Shown in pieces: positions 54,343-63,092 of a stretch of 64,000 nucleotides of DNA. Source of the DNA: Plantactinospora sp. BC1. GTDB taxonomy: Bacteria > Actinomycetota > Actinomycetes > Mycobacteriales > Micromonosporaceae. The notes beneath the pieces are model-generated. The model saw only the letters and a list, made by a program, of their open reading frames with translations, did not search any database and had not been told where the DNA came from. The translations under genes and the position numbers were made by a program. Numbering within the stretch: the first letter of the stretch is position 1; every line of letters begins with the position of its first letter. Location: contig NZ_CP028158.1 in assembly GCF_003030345.1 (NCBI RefSeq), positions 992,001-1,056,000 on the forward strand, given 5' to 3'.

Positions 54343-54729
54343 CTACCGCTGCACCCAGACGCTGTCCGGGGTGAACGTGCCCAGGTTGGAGATGCTGGAG
54401 TTGCCCGAGACCTGGTACGGGTCGCCGAGGCAGTCGTCGTTCATGAACATGGCCGAGCTGCGGCTGTGCGTGTTCCGCACGGAGTGGGCCCGGTCGTCCC
54501 AACCAGCGTCCACCAGGCTCACACAGGTGCCGCTGGGGTTGAGGGAGGTCACGGCGAACATCTCACCGGTGAATCCGACTCCGTCGTACAGGCAGAGAGC
54601 ATTCGACGGACAGGTTGCGGCGTCGCTTGTGGACACCTGGGCCGCCGAGGCGGCACCGGACGTACCCAACAGAGCCACCACCGACAGACCTGCTACGAGC
54701 AGAGAGGAACGCAGACGCCCTACCAACAC
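54343..54729 (-). CDS. Secreted peptidase inhibitor, I36 family
   Basis: 128 aa. A signal peptide (hydrophobic core SLLVAGLSVVALLG, cleavage after ASA near residue 29) precedes a small domain with CPSNALCLYDGVGFTG and paired cysteines, as in the Streptomyces metalloproteinase inhibitor family I36. Exported small protein, probably inhibiting extracellular proteases. GTG 54729 has GGAGG 5 nt upstream; an ATG two bases earlier is out of frame. Not evidently part of the cluster. Confidence 0.75.
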   Translation of the reverse strand: MLVGRLRSSLLVAGLSVVALLGTSGAASAAQVSTSDAATCPSNALCLYDGVGFTGEMFAVTSLNPSGTCVSLVDAGWDDRAHSVRNTHSRSSAMFMNDDCLGDPYQVSGNSSISNLGTFTPDSVWVQR

Positions 54730-54993
54730 ATCGACCTCCGTGAGTTGGATTGTTGGTTCGGACTATATCGACGTGTCGTCCGGCGCGGCAGCGGACAAAG
54801 ATCGGCCCTTGACAGCAACTCCCGCCCGGTGACAGCGGACTCGATCTCCTCGAAATCCGGCCCGTCGCGCACCGACCGCCGCCCCGCGTGCAACGGGGGA
54901 CAACGGGTACCCCGCTACGGCCCACCAGCCAGGGGGCCGCCGGGTCGGCGACGTGGCCGGGCCCGGCCCTTCCCGTGCGACGGAGGAACCGAG

Positions 54994-56178
54994 ATGAGCA
55001 TCGCCGGGCGGACGCGACTCCCACCGGGTGCCTCGCTGTTGCTGCTCGCGTCGATCCTGGTGTCGTTCCTGGCCGCGTCGGCAGCCCCGACCCCGCTCTA
55101 CGGGATCTACCAGGAGCGCTGGCACTTCTCGCCGATCACCACCACGGTGGTGTTCGCCGTCTACGCCGTCGCGGTGCTGGCGTCGCTGCTCACCTTCGGC
55201 AGGCTCTCCGACCATGTCGGCCGGCGTCCGGTCCTGGCCGTGGCGATCGCGGTGCAGATGGCCTCGCTGGTGATCTTCGTCTTCGCCGACGGCGTACCCG
55301 CGCTGCTGGCCGCCCGCCTCGTGCAGGGGCTCGCGGCCGGCGCCGCCACCGGTGCCGTCGGCGCCGCCATGCTCGACATCGGCCGGGCCCGGGGCACGCT
55401 CGCGAACGCGATCGCCCCGGGCATCGGAACCGGCAGCGGTGCCCTGCTTTCGGCGCTGTTCATCCGCTTCCTGCCCGCCCCGACCCGACTGGTGTACGTC
55501 GTCCTCTTCGGCGTCCTGCTGATCCAGGCCGTGGCGCTCGCGCTGATGCCGGAGACGGTCACCCCGACGGCGGGGGCGCGCCGGAGCCTCCGGCCGGAGA
55601 TCCGGCTGCCCCGTGCCGTGCGCGGCCCGGTACTGGTCGTCGCGCCGGTGCTCTTCGCGGTCTGGGCACTGGCCGGCTTCTTCGGCGCGCTGGGTCCGGC
55701 GCTGGTACGCGCCCTGATGAACACCTCGATCGTGACCGCCGGTCTGGTGCTCTTCGTCTTCGCTCTCTTCGGTTCGGTCGCCGTACTGCTGATGCGGGAC
55801 ACCGCCGCGAGGACCGTGATCCTCGTCGGGATCACCGCACTCATCCTGGGCATGATCGTCACGCTGGTGTCGGTCATGGCCAGCTCCGTCCCCGGTTTCT
55901 TCGTCGGCCTCGCGCTCGGGGGCATCGGCTTCGGTGGCGGTTTTCAGGGTAGCCTCAAGACCGTCATGCCGCTCGTCGAGGCGCACGAACGTGCCGGCGT
56001 GCTCTCCCTGCTGTACGTCATCTGCTACGTCGGCTTCGGCCTGCCGACCGTCATCGCCGGCTTCCTGGTGGTCTACGCCGGTGGCCTGCCCCGGACCGCC
56101 GACGAATACTCCGTCGCGGTCATCCTGCTCGCCCTGGTCGCCCTCTTCGGGGTACGCCGGGCCACGAGTCCGCGCTAG
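54994..56178 (+). CDS. MFS transporter
   Basis: 394 aa with about 12 hydrophobic helices. Loop 2-3 motif GRLSDHVGRRP is the major-facilitator motif A. Similar to drug and sugar efflux permeases of actinomycetes. ATG 54994 has GGAGG 6 nt upstream; the much longer open frame reaching back to 51949 runs through several genes on the other strand and is rejected. Divergent from the I36 gene, so probably an independent unit just outside the cluster, though a resistance role cannot be excluded. Confidence 0.88.
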   Translation: MSIAGRTRLPPGASLLLLASILVSFLAASAAPTPLYGIYQERWHFSPITTTVVFAVYAVAVLASLLTFGRLSDHVGRRPVLAVAIAVQMASLVIFVFADGVPALLAARLVQGLAAGAATGAVGAAMLDIGRARGTLANAIAPGIGTGSGALLSALFIRFLPAPTRLVYVVLFGVLLIQAVALALMPETVTPTAGARRSLRPEIRLPRAVRGPVLVVAPVLFAVWALAGFFGALGPALVRALMNTSIVTAGLVLFVFALFGSVAVLLMRDTAARTVILVGITALILGMIVTLVSVMASSVPGFFVGLALGGIGFGGGFQGSLKTVMPLVEAHERAGVLSLLYVICYVGFGLPTVIAGFLVVYAGGLPRTADEYSVAVILLALVALFGVRRATSPR

Positions 56179-56205
56179 CACACCGGAACCGGGCGACGGC
56201 CGGGC

Positions 56206-57048
56206 TCAGCGCGCCCGACCGGGTCGGGCCGGCCGACCGGTGCGCTCCGGCCCGGCGGGGAGAGCCCTCGCCGGGAAGGTGACCCGGACGGTGGTGCCCC
56301 GCCCGGGTACCGAGGTGACCCCGGCCGTGCCGCCGTGCGCGGCCACGATCGCCTCGACGATGGCCAGACCCAGGCCGGACGAGCCGGCGCCGTCGCGGCT
56401 GCGACTGGGGTCGGCGCGGTAGAAGCGCTCGAAGACGTACGGCAAATGCTCCGGCGCGATCCCGTCGCCCTCGTCGCGTACCGTGACCACCACCTCCGCA
56501 CCCTGATCGCTGACCGTCACCGTGACCGGCGCGCCGGGCCGGGTGTGCTGCACCGCGTTGCCGACGAGGTTGCGCAGCACCTGCCGGATGCGCGGGCCGT
56601 CCCCGTCGACGACCGCCGCCGGCACGCCGTCCAGGGTGATGGTTCGGTCGGCGCCGACCACCCGGGCGTCGTCCACCACCTCGCCGGCCACCGCCACCAC
56701 GTCCACCGGTCCGAGGTCCAGCGGCCGCGCCCCGTCGAGCTGGGCCAGCAGCGCCAGCTCGTCGACGAGCAGCCGCATCCGGCCCACCTCGGCCTGCATC
56801 CGTTCCATCGCGCGGTCGAGCTGCTCGGGGTCGCGCAGTCCACCCTGGACGTAGAGGTCGATCCAGCCGTGCATGGTCGCCAGCGGCGTACGCAGCTCGT
56901 GGCTGGCGTCGGCGACGAAGCTGCGCAGCCGCTCCTCGGCCCGCCGCTGGGCGTCGAAGGCCCGCTGCACCTTGGCGGTGATCGCGGCGGCCTCCGGGCC
57001 GGCGACGAGCGCGACGAGGGCCAGTCGCCATTTCGCGGAGCGGTTCAC
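56206..57048 (-). CDS. Sensor histidine kinase lacking its sensor and HAMP regions
   Basis: 280 aa. The HisKA box FVADASHELRTPL (His50), N box (RNLVGNAVQH), G1 (DEGDGI), F box (FERFYR) and G2 (GLGLAIV) are intact. Upstream of HisKA only about 45 residues remain: a start that looks like the beginning of a first membrane helix (WRLALVALVAG), joined directly to the linker PEAAAITAKVQRAFDAQRRA. Related TrcS/MtrB-type kinases carry two membrane helices, an extracellular domain and HAMP there. The gene overlaps the response regulator stop (GTGA) and is coupled to it. It may be a soluble or constitutive kinase after an in-frame deletion. Confidence 0.85.
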   Translation of the reverse strand: MNRSAKWRLALVALVAGPEAAAITAKVQRAFDAQRRAEERLRSFVADASHELRTPLATMHGWIDLYVQGGLRDPEQLDRAMERMQAEVGRMRLLVDELALLAQLDGARPLDLGPVDVVAVAGEVVDDARVVGADRTITLDGVPAAVVDGDGPRIRQVLRNLVGNAVQHTRPGAPVTVTVSDQGAEVVVTVRDEGDGIAPEHLPYVFERFYRADPSRSRDGAGSSGLGLAIVEAIVAAHGGTAGVTSVPGRGTTVRVTFPARALPAGPERTGRPARPGRAR

Positions 57049-57734
57049 TGCGGCACCGGCCGCAGGCTGTATCCGAATCCCCGCACGGTGTGGATCAGCG
57101 ACGGCCCGCCGAAGTCGATCTTTCGTCGCAGGTTGGAGACGAACCGCTCGACCACGGCCGCGTCGCCACCGAAGTCGTACTGCCAGACGTGGTCCAGGAT
57201 CTGCGCCTTGGAGACCACCCGCCCGCTGTTGGCCAGCAGGTAGCGCAGCAGTCGGAACTCGGTCGGGGAAAGCTCGATCGGGCGCCCTCCCCTGGTCACC
57301 GTGTGCCGGGCCTCGTCCATCTCCAGGTCGCCGCAGCGCAGCACCCCCTCCGGCACCGTCGGCGGCAGGTGCCGGGAGCGTCGCAGCAGCGCCTCCAGCC
57401 GCGCGGCGACCTCGACCACGTTGAACGGCTTGCTGAGGTAGTCGTCGCCGCCCAGACGCAGGCCGCGTACCCGGTCGTCCACCTCGTCGCGGGCGGTCAG
57501 GAACATCACCGGCACCTGGACGCCCCGCGAGCGCAGCAGGTGCAGCAGGTCGAAGCCGTCCGTACCGGGCAGCATCACGTCCAGCACGATCGCGTCGGGC
57601 GTACCCGCCCCGATCGCGGCGAGGGCGGCCGGGACGTCGCCGACGGCCTCGACCTCGAACCCCGCGAACCGCAGCGCGGAGACCAGCAGCTCCCGCAGGC
57701 CCGGATCGTCGTCCACCACCAGAATGCTGTCCAC
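57045..57734 (-). CDS. OmpR-family response regulator
   Basis: About 229 aa. Receiver domain with DDD near the start, phospho-acceptor Asp52 (IVLDVMLPG), Thr in MFLTARD and Lys in SKPF; then a winged-helix DNA-binding domain (LSPTEFRLLRYL, FVSNLRRKID, IHTVRGFGYSLR). GTG 57734 was chosen because it places the first strand correctly; the upstream frame runs into the MMPL gene. It is cotranscribed with the MMPL transporter and the truncated kinase. Tandem direct repeats upstream of the MMPL gene are a candidate binding site. Confidence 0.92.
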   Translation of the reverse strand: MDSILVVDDDPGLRELLVSALRFAGFEVEAVGDVPAALAAIGAGTPDAIVLDVMLPGTDGFDLLHLLRSRGVQVPVMFLTARDEVDDRVRGLRLGGDDYLSKPFNVVEVAARLEALLRRSRHLPPTVPEGVLRCGDLEMDEARHTVTRGGRPIELSPTEFRLLRYLLANSGRVVSKAQILDHVWQYDFGGDAAVVERFVSNLRRKIDFGGPSLIHTVRGFGYSLRPVPQ

Positions 57735-57741
57735 CTCCCCA

Positions 57742-59904
57742 TCACACCACCGCGACGGGGACGGCAGAGTGCTCCGGCACCGGCCGGCTGAGCTGCACAC
57801 CCTCCACGTCCAGGTTCGGCAGTACCCGGTCGAGCCAGCGCGGCAGCCACCAGGCGCCGTGCCGGGTGAGCGCCAGCACCGCCGGCACGAGCGTCATCCG
57901 GACCAGGAACGCGTCCAGCAGGACACCCACCGCGAGCGCGAAGGCGATCGGCTTCAGCGTGGCGTCGCCGCCCGGGACGAAGCTCGCGAAAACCGAGATC
58001 ATGATCAGGGCGGCCGCCGCGACCACCCGGGCCGAGGCCCGGAATCCGCGACTGACCGCGCGTCCCGGGTCGCCGCCGTGGGCGTACTCCTCGTGCATCC
58101 GGCTGACCAGGAAGACCTGGTAGTCCATCGCCAGGCCGAAGAGCACCGCCATCAGGATGATCGGCATAAAGCTGATCACCGGCCCGGTCCGCGCGACCCC
58201 GACCAGATCGGCGAGCCAGCCCCACTGGAAGACCACGACCACCGCGCCCAACGTCGCGCCGACCGAGAGCAGGAAGCCCAGAGTCGCCGTCAGCGGCACC
58301 ACCAGCGACCGGAAGGCCAGCAGCAACAGCAGAAGGGCCAGACCCACGACGACCAGGGCGAAGGAGACGAGCGAAGCCTCCAGTTGCGCGGAGATGTCGA
58401 TCCCGATCGCGGTCACGCCGGTCACCGCCACGGATCCCCCGCCCACGGCCTCGAGGTCGGCCACCACCCGTTCGGTACGTTCGTCCTGCGGCCCGGTCTC
58501 GGGAATCACCGTCAGCATCGCGTACCGGCCGTCCGCGGAGAGTTGCGGGCGCCCGGCGGCGAGCACCCCGTCCACCGCACCGAGCCGCTCGGCCAGCCCC
58601 GTGGCGGCGGCCTGTCCGTCGCCGCTGCCCGCGAGGTCGGCCAGGACCAGCAGCGGGCCGTTGAAGCCCGGTCCGAAGGCGGCGGCAATCAGGTCGTACG
58701 CCTGCCGTTGCGTGCTGGCCGCCGGGGCGGAACCGTTGTCGGTGAGCCCGAGCCGCAACCCGGTCGCCGGTACGGCCATTACGCCGAGCGCCGCGACGAC
58801 AGCGAGCGTGGTGACCAGTGGCCGGCGGGTGACCAGCCGGATCCAGCGCCCGCCGATGCCGCTCCGGCCGTCCCCGGCCGCATGCCGGACGGCCCGCGAG
58901 CCGGGCTTCGGGCGCAGCCGGTCTCCGGCGAAGCCCAGCACGGCCGGGATCAGGGTGACCGCCACCAGCACCGCGACGACCACGGCGGCGGAGGCGGCCA
59001 GTCCCATCGCGGTCAGGAACGGGATCCGCACGACGGTCAGCCCGGCCAGCGCGATGACCACGGTGAGCCCGGCGAAGGCCACGGCGGTACCGGCCGTGCC
59101 GGTCGCCCGGGCGGCGGACTCGGCCACGGCCATGCCGGACGCCAACTGGGACCGGTGCCGAGCGACGATGAAGAGCGCGTAGTCGATGCCGACCGCGATT
59201 CCGAGCATGAGGGCCAGGGCCGGCGCGGTCGGCGGCAGCGTCAGCATCCCCGCCACCGTGGTCAGGCCGGCGACGGTGACGCCCACCCCGAGCAGCGCGG
59301 TGAGCAGCGGCAGCCCGGCCGTCACCAGGGAACCGAAGGTGATGACGAGGACGACCAGCGCGATCAGCAACCCGGCCGCCTCGGTGCCGTGGCCACTTTC
59401 GTCGGCGCCGTCGTACGCCGACCCGCCGAACTCGACCCGCAACCCGGCCTCCCGGCCCGGTCCGAAGACGTCCTCCAGCGCCGCGAGGGTGCCGTCCGCC
59501 AGGTCGGCGCGCTTGCGGTGGTAGCCCACGTTCGCCAGCGCGACGCGACCGTCCGCCGAGACCGTCTTCGCGGTGAACGGGTCCACCACCCCGGCCACCT
59601 GCGGCAGCTTCGCGGCGGCGCCGAGGGTCTGCTCGATGACGGCTCTCCGCTCGGTGACCCGGTGACCGGCGGGCGCGACGAACACCACCTGCGCGGAGGC
59701 ACCCGACGAGGCCGGGAACCGCTCGGCGACGGTGTCCAGGGTCTGCTGGGCGCGGGAGCCGGGGATCGAGAAGTCGTCCCGGTACGGGCCGCCAGCGGTG
59801 GCGGCGAGTGCCCCGGCGGCGACGAGGACGGCCAGCCAGGCCACCACGACGGTACGGCGGCGCCGGTACGTCCAGGCACCGAGCCGGTAGAGCAGTGCGG
59901 CCAT
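57742..59904 (-). CDS. MMPL/RND-family membrane transporter
   Basis: About 720 aa with the MMPL layout: one N-terminal helix, a soluble loop, five helices, a second soluble loop and a second helix bundle. The conserved membrane segments GIDYALFIVARHR and AMDYQVFLVSRMHEEY carry the acidic proton-relay residues. Probably exports lipids or hydrophobic molecules. ATG 59904 (MAALLYRLG) follows GGGAG by about 9 nt. It begins a three-gene operon with the response regulator and kinase, so its expression is likely under that two-component system. Confidence 0.9.
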   Translation of the reverse strand: MAALLYRLGAWTYRRRRTVVVAWLAVLVAAGALAATAGGPYRDDFSIPGSRAQQTLDTVAERFPASSGASAQVVFVAPAGHRVTERRAVIEQTLGAAAKLPQVAGVVDPFTAKTVSADGRVALANVGYHRKRADLADGTLAALEDVFGPGREAGLRVEFGGSAYDGADESGHGTEAAGLLIALVVLVITFGSLVTAGLPLLTALLGVGVTVAGLTTVAGMLTLPPTAPALALMLGIAVGIDYALFIVARHRSQLASGMAVAESAARATGTAGTAVAFAGLTVVIALAGLTVVRIPFLTAMGLAASAAVVVAVLVAVTLIPAVLGFAGDRLRPKPGSRAVRHAAGDGRSGIGGRWIRLVTRRPLVTTLAVVAALGVMAVPATGLRLGLTDNGSAPAASTQRQAYDLIAAAFGPGFNGPLLVLADLAGSGDGQAAATGLAERLGAVDGVLAAGRPQLSADGRYAMLTVIPETGPQDERTERVVADLEAVGGGSVAVTGVTAIGIDISAQLEASLVSFALVVVGLALLLLLLAFRSLVVPLTATLGFLLSVGATLGAVVVVFQWGWLADLVGVARTGPVISFMPIILMAVLFGLAMDYQVFLVSRMHEEYAHGGDPGRAVSRGFRASARVVAAAALIMISVFASFVPGGDATLKPIAFALAVGVLLDAFLVRMTLVPAVLALTRHGAWWLPRWLDRVLPNLDVEGVQLSRPVPEHSAVPVAVV

Positions 59905-59957
59905 GACGGCAGACTCCCGTGGTCGTGGGTCGAGGAGTCTCAGCACACCGTCCGGGC

Positions 59958-60007
59958 CTGACGACCGGGCGTCGGCGAACCTGACGGTTGCCTGACGGTG
60001 CCGTCAG
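59958..60007 (-). promoter_or_regulatory. Tandem CTGACG repeats, candidate OmpR-type operator
   Basis: CTGACGR occurs at 59958, 59981 and 59992, with a further inverted copy (CCGTCAG) at 60001-60007. The 11-nt and 23-nt spacings put the copies on one face of the helix, the usual pattern for OmpR-family regulators. The array is 54-104 nt upstream of the MMPL start, pointing to autoregulation of the MMPL-RR-HK operon. The last copy overlaps the stop of the adjacent gene. Confidence 0.45.
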
Positions 60008-60552
60008 TGTTGGCCGGCGAGCGGACTCCCGTCGCCGAACCTCCAGGTCGGGTACCGGTCGGCCAGGTAGCGGCGATGGCCGTCCCAGTCGGTCGGCCCG
60101 AGCAACCGCACCGGCGACAGTCGGAGCCGGTCCTCCGGATCCTGCTCGTAACCCCAGGCGAACCCGACCAGGGGTACGACGAGCCGGCGGTCGACGTCCC
60201 ACGGACCGATGGTCAGGAAGGTGTGCGCCTGCCACTGCACCACTCCGGAGCGCCAGCGGGAGGGCGCGTCGAAGAGTACCGGGTTGAACCCGTACCAGGC
60301 GAAGGGCGCGGTGGAGTCGGCGAACAGGTCGAAGGGGTCGATCTCGAATGGTCCCGTCGTGCCGGGTTCCCGGACCAGTTGCACCCAGCCCAGCAGCGAT
60401 CGGTAGCCACGGGCGCTGAAGTCGACGGTCGCGGTACACACCGGCATGCCCACCTCCCGTTCGCTCTTGCCGATGGCCACCGGGTCGACGTTCGGCGCGA
60501 CGTCCACCGAGACCCGACCGTGCTCGTCGTCGAAGTCGAAGCGAATCTCCAC
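60004..60552 (-). CDS. Hypothetical protein
   Basis: 182 aa, soluble, rich in Trp, Asp and aromatic residues (WYGFNPVLFDAPSRW, IGPWDVDRRLVVPLV), no signal or membrane segment, no family recognised. GTG 60552 follows AGGA by about 8 nt and gives the start VEIRFDFDDEHG; the longer frame to 60699 would overlap the GNAT gene. It lies between the GNAT and MMPL genes on the same strand. Confidence 0.65.
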   Translation of the reverse strand: MEIRFDFDDEHGRVSVDVAPNVDPVAIGKSEREVGMPVCTATVDFSARGYRSLLGWVQLVREPGTTGPFEIDPFDLFADSTAPFAWYGFNPVLFDAPSRWRSGVVQWQAHTFLTIGPWDVDRRLVVPLVGFAWGYEQDPEDRLRLSPVRLLGPTDWDGHRRYLADRYPTWRFGDGSPLAGQH

Positions 60553-60626
60553 CGGGCCATCCTGGCAGCTCGCCCGCGCGTACCCGTCCGCTCGCCGGTG
60601 CCGATCGCCGGTTTGGACGGACGGGT

Positions 60627-61379
60627 TCAGCGCAGGACCCGGCGATAGGTGCGGATGACGTCGCCGTCCGGGGTGGACCGCTGGGATCCGGCCTCCCACC
60701 CCAACCGCTCGTAGAATCCGACCGCTCCCAAGGGTCCGGTCGAGGTCTGCAACTCGACCCAGGTCGCGCCGGCACCCCGGACGTACTCGACGAAGTGCTC
60801 CACCAGCCGCTCACCGATTCCGCCCTTGCGCCAGTCCGGCCGTACCGCCAGCGCGGTCATCACGGCCACCTGCGCGGCCGGGGTCGACCGGGCCGGTGCC
60901 GGCGCGGCCCGGTGGTGCAGCAGCCGGCGTGTCCACGGACGTACCCGCGACCGCAGGAGGCGGACGGCGACCCGAGGCCGGAGACAGAGCGCGGCGAACC
61001 CGGTCACCGCCAGGGACGCCACCGTACGCCGGTCCGCCATCAGCCCGGTGGTGTACGCGGCCTGGTCACTGGTACCCAGCACGAATCCGACCAACTCCTC
61101 CGGCGCCGCCGTGGGGTCCACGACGACGAAGCCGACGCCGTGCCGCGAGTCGAGGAACGTTCGCTGCCAGCGACGGACGAAGCGCGCCCCGAGCGACGGG
61201 AACAGCCCGAACGGCAGGAGGAGGACGTGCGCCCGAGCCGTCGCGGGGAGTTCTTCGTGCGTCGCCGGCCGCAGGAGGAGCCGACCGGAGGCCAGTTCGG
61301 TCGCCGTGGAAGCGGGGTTCGGCACCGTTGCCGTGCCGCTGATGTCGGCTCTGCTCTTGATCGTGGGCAGGAAGCGCAT
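60627..61379 (-). CDS. GNAT-family N-acetyltransferase
   Basis: 250 aa. The acetyl-CoA pyrophosphate loop (motif A) is seen as ALAVRPDWRKGGIGERLVEH near residues 177-196, followed by the motif B region GFYERLGWEAGS. The N-terminal 60 residues are poorly conserved. Substrate unknown; may be protein or small-molecule modifying. No firm link to the cluster. The ribosome binding site before ATG 61379 is weak, so an internal start is possible. Confidence 0.82.
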   Translation of the reverse strand: MRFLPTIKSRADISGTATVPNPASTATELASGRLLLRPATHEELPATARAHVLLLPFGLFPSLGARFVRRWQRTFLDSRHGVGFVVVDPTAAPEELVGFVLGTSDQAAYTTGLMADRRTVASLAVTGFAALCLRPRVAVRLLRSRVRPWTRRLLHHRAAPAPARSTPAAQVAVMTALAVRPDWRKGGIGERLVEHFVEYVRGAGATWVELQTSTGPLGAVGFYERLGWEAGSQRSTPDGDVIRTYRRVLR

Positions 61380-61704
61380 AACCTCGACAACCTCGATATC
61401 GGGGCGGAAGTCCGCCCCCGCCGCAGGTCACCTCGCCTTGCTGGTACGTCCGTCGGTTCTCGGATCCGCGCGAGGGCAGCCGTCTGCCACCGCCACTGCC
61501 ACCGTCGGGCCTCCGACGACTCCCCGGCGCCGCCGACTGCCTACCCGTACCCCCTGGCGTTATGCCTGCGCCGGCAGAGCCGGCAGCGGGGATCAGGCCG
61601 TCGTCAGGCCCCGGGACCGGGACTCGGAGCGCAGACGAGCAGAAGGGATGCCCCAGCGCCCATCCCGAACGACACCACCGGACACCTCCGGGCCGACGGT
61701 CCAG
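61380..61704. other. Intergenic region without a recognised gene
   Basis: Of its 325 bases, only one small hairpin stands out: GCCGGC-AGA-GCCGGC at 61570-61584, 120 nt past the MFS stop, possibly a terminator. Open frames here are short extensions of antisense shadows without ribosome binding sites or domain motifs. Confidence 0.4.
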
Positions 61705-62907
61705 CTAGCCGATCGGCGCCCTCCGGACCTCGGGGGTGCTGGCCAGCAGCAACGCCGACACGGCCGCGAAGGCGGCGGCACCGAGGAAGACCAGGCCCGG
61801 TGACCCGTGGGTCAGCGCCCACCCGAACGCCAGGCCGGCCACGATCGGCACCACGGTCTCCGCGACGGCGCCGATCCCGGTCAGCGCGCCCTGCACGACC
61901 CCCTGCTCGTCGGCCCGGACGTTACGGGAGATCCACGATTGTGCGGCCGCGCCGCCGACCGAGCCGAGCACCCCGACCGCCTGGAGGAGATAGAGCATCC
62001 AGGGGACGGAGACGAACGCCGTACCCAGCAGCGCCGCGACGCCGAGCAGGCTGCCGGCCACCGCCGCGCGCTTGTCACCGAGCCGGCGGACCACCGGGCC
62101 GACGGCGCGCGCCTGGAAGACCGCGCCGACGAGCGCACCCGCCGCCATCACCACGCCGACGTGCGCGGTGCTCCAGGCGAACTGGTACGTCAGGAAGAAC
62201 GTCCAGATCGACTGGTGGGTCATCCGGGCGACATCGGCGCAGAAGCGGGCGTACCCGAGCCGCCCGAGTACCGGCCGGCGCAGGACGACGGCGATGGCGT
62301 CCACCGGGTTCGCCATCCGCAGGCTCAGTGGGGTGCTCCGGTCGCCGGGCCGCGACTCCGGCAGGACGAACCAGCCGTAGGCGACGTTGCCGAAGGAGAG
62401 CGCGGCGGCGACGAAGAACGGCAGGCGTACGTCGACGGCACCGAGCAGGCCCCCGATGCTCGGTCCGGCGACGAAACCGAGCCCGAACGCGGCGCCGACC
62501 AAGCCGTAGGCGCGGGCCCGCGACTCGGGTTCCGTGACGTCCGCGATGTACGCGTTGACCACCGTCTTCGTTCCGGCGCAGGCGGCCGCGAGGGCGTGGA
62601 ACACCAGGAGCGTCCAGGGGGTGGACGAGGTCGCGTGGGCCAGCCAGTCGACGCCGAGGCAGCCCAGCGACGCGAGCAGGACGGGCCGTCGGCCGTACCG
62701 GTCGGAGAGCCGCCCGAGCAGCGGCGAGACGGCGAACTGCAACAGGCCGTAGATCGAGCCGAGCAGGCCGGACCAGAGGACGGCCGAGGCGGCGTCCTCG
62801 GTCACGTCCGCCATCAGGGCCGGCAGGATCGGCACGATCAGGCCGAGCCCGAGCATGTCGAGGAGGACGGTGACGAGCAGGAAGGAGAGGGCGGGCGCCC
62901 GGCGCAT
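61705..62907 (-). CDS. TetA-like MFS efflux transporter
   Basis: 400 aa, 12 predicted helices. The DMLGLGLIVPILPALM start of helix 1 and loop GRLSDRYGRRPVL match the TetA/multidrug-resistance (DHA1) subfamily, proton antiporters for tetracycline-like and other drugs. ATG 62907 has AGGAG 6 nt upstream. Upstream on the same strand there is a TTGACA hexamer (62995-62990), but no matching -10 was found. It lies outside the apparent cluster boundary. Confidence 0.9.
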   Translation of the reverse strand: MRRAPALSFLLVTVLLDMLGLGLIVPILPALMADVTEDAASAVLWSGLLGSIYGLLQFAVSPLLGRLSDRYGRRPVLLASLGCLGVDWLAHATSSTPWTLLVFHALAAACAGTKTVVNAYIADVTEPESRARAYGLVGAAFGLGFVAGPSIGGLLGAVDVRLPFFVAAALSFGNVAYGWFVLPESRPGDRSTPLSLRMANPVDAIAVVLRRPVLGRLGYARFCADVARMTHQSIWTFFLTYQFAWSTAHVGVVMAAGALVGAVFQARAVGPVVRRLGDKRAAVAGSLLGVAALLGTAFVSVPWMLYLLQAVGVLGSVGGAAAQSWISRNVRADEQGVVQGALTGIGAVAETVVPIVAGLAFGWALTHGSPGLVFLGAAAFAAVSALLLASTPEVRRAPIG

Positions 62908-63092
62908 TACGGCTCCTGAGTCTTGAGCGGGCAGGGCCCCCTCGCGACTCGCGGTCCGCCGAAAGTACGGAGGATCAGACTATCTGTACTGTCAAGTCGT
63001 TATTTCCCTTGCGCCCCGGACGCCAGCCGGTATCGGAGTCCGCCGCCGACCGCGCGGTCGAACTGCGCAATGCGCGGCCACCGCCCGCTGGC

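Noticed and set aside
51949-54993. N-terminal extension of the MFS gene by about 1000 codons
   Set aside because: The extension is antisense to the methyltransferase, threonine-synthase-like, SDR and I36 genes. ATG 54994 has a proper RBS and begins a normal MFS protein.
57575-60814. 1079-codon minus-strand frame overlapping the MMPL gene
   Set aside because: Different frame from the MMPL and GNAT products; Arg/Gly-rich, no membrane segments or domains. The MMPL frame has clear helices and conserved motifs.
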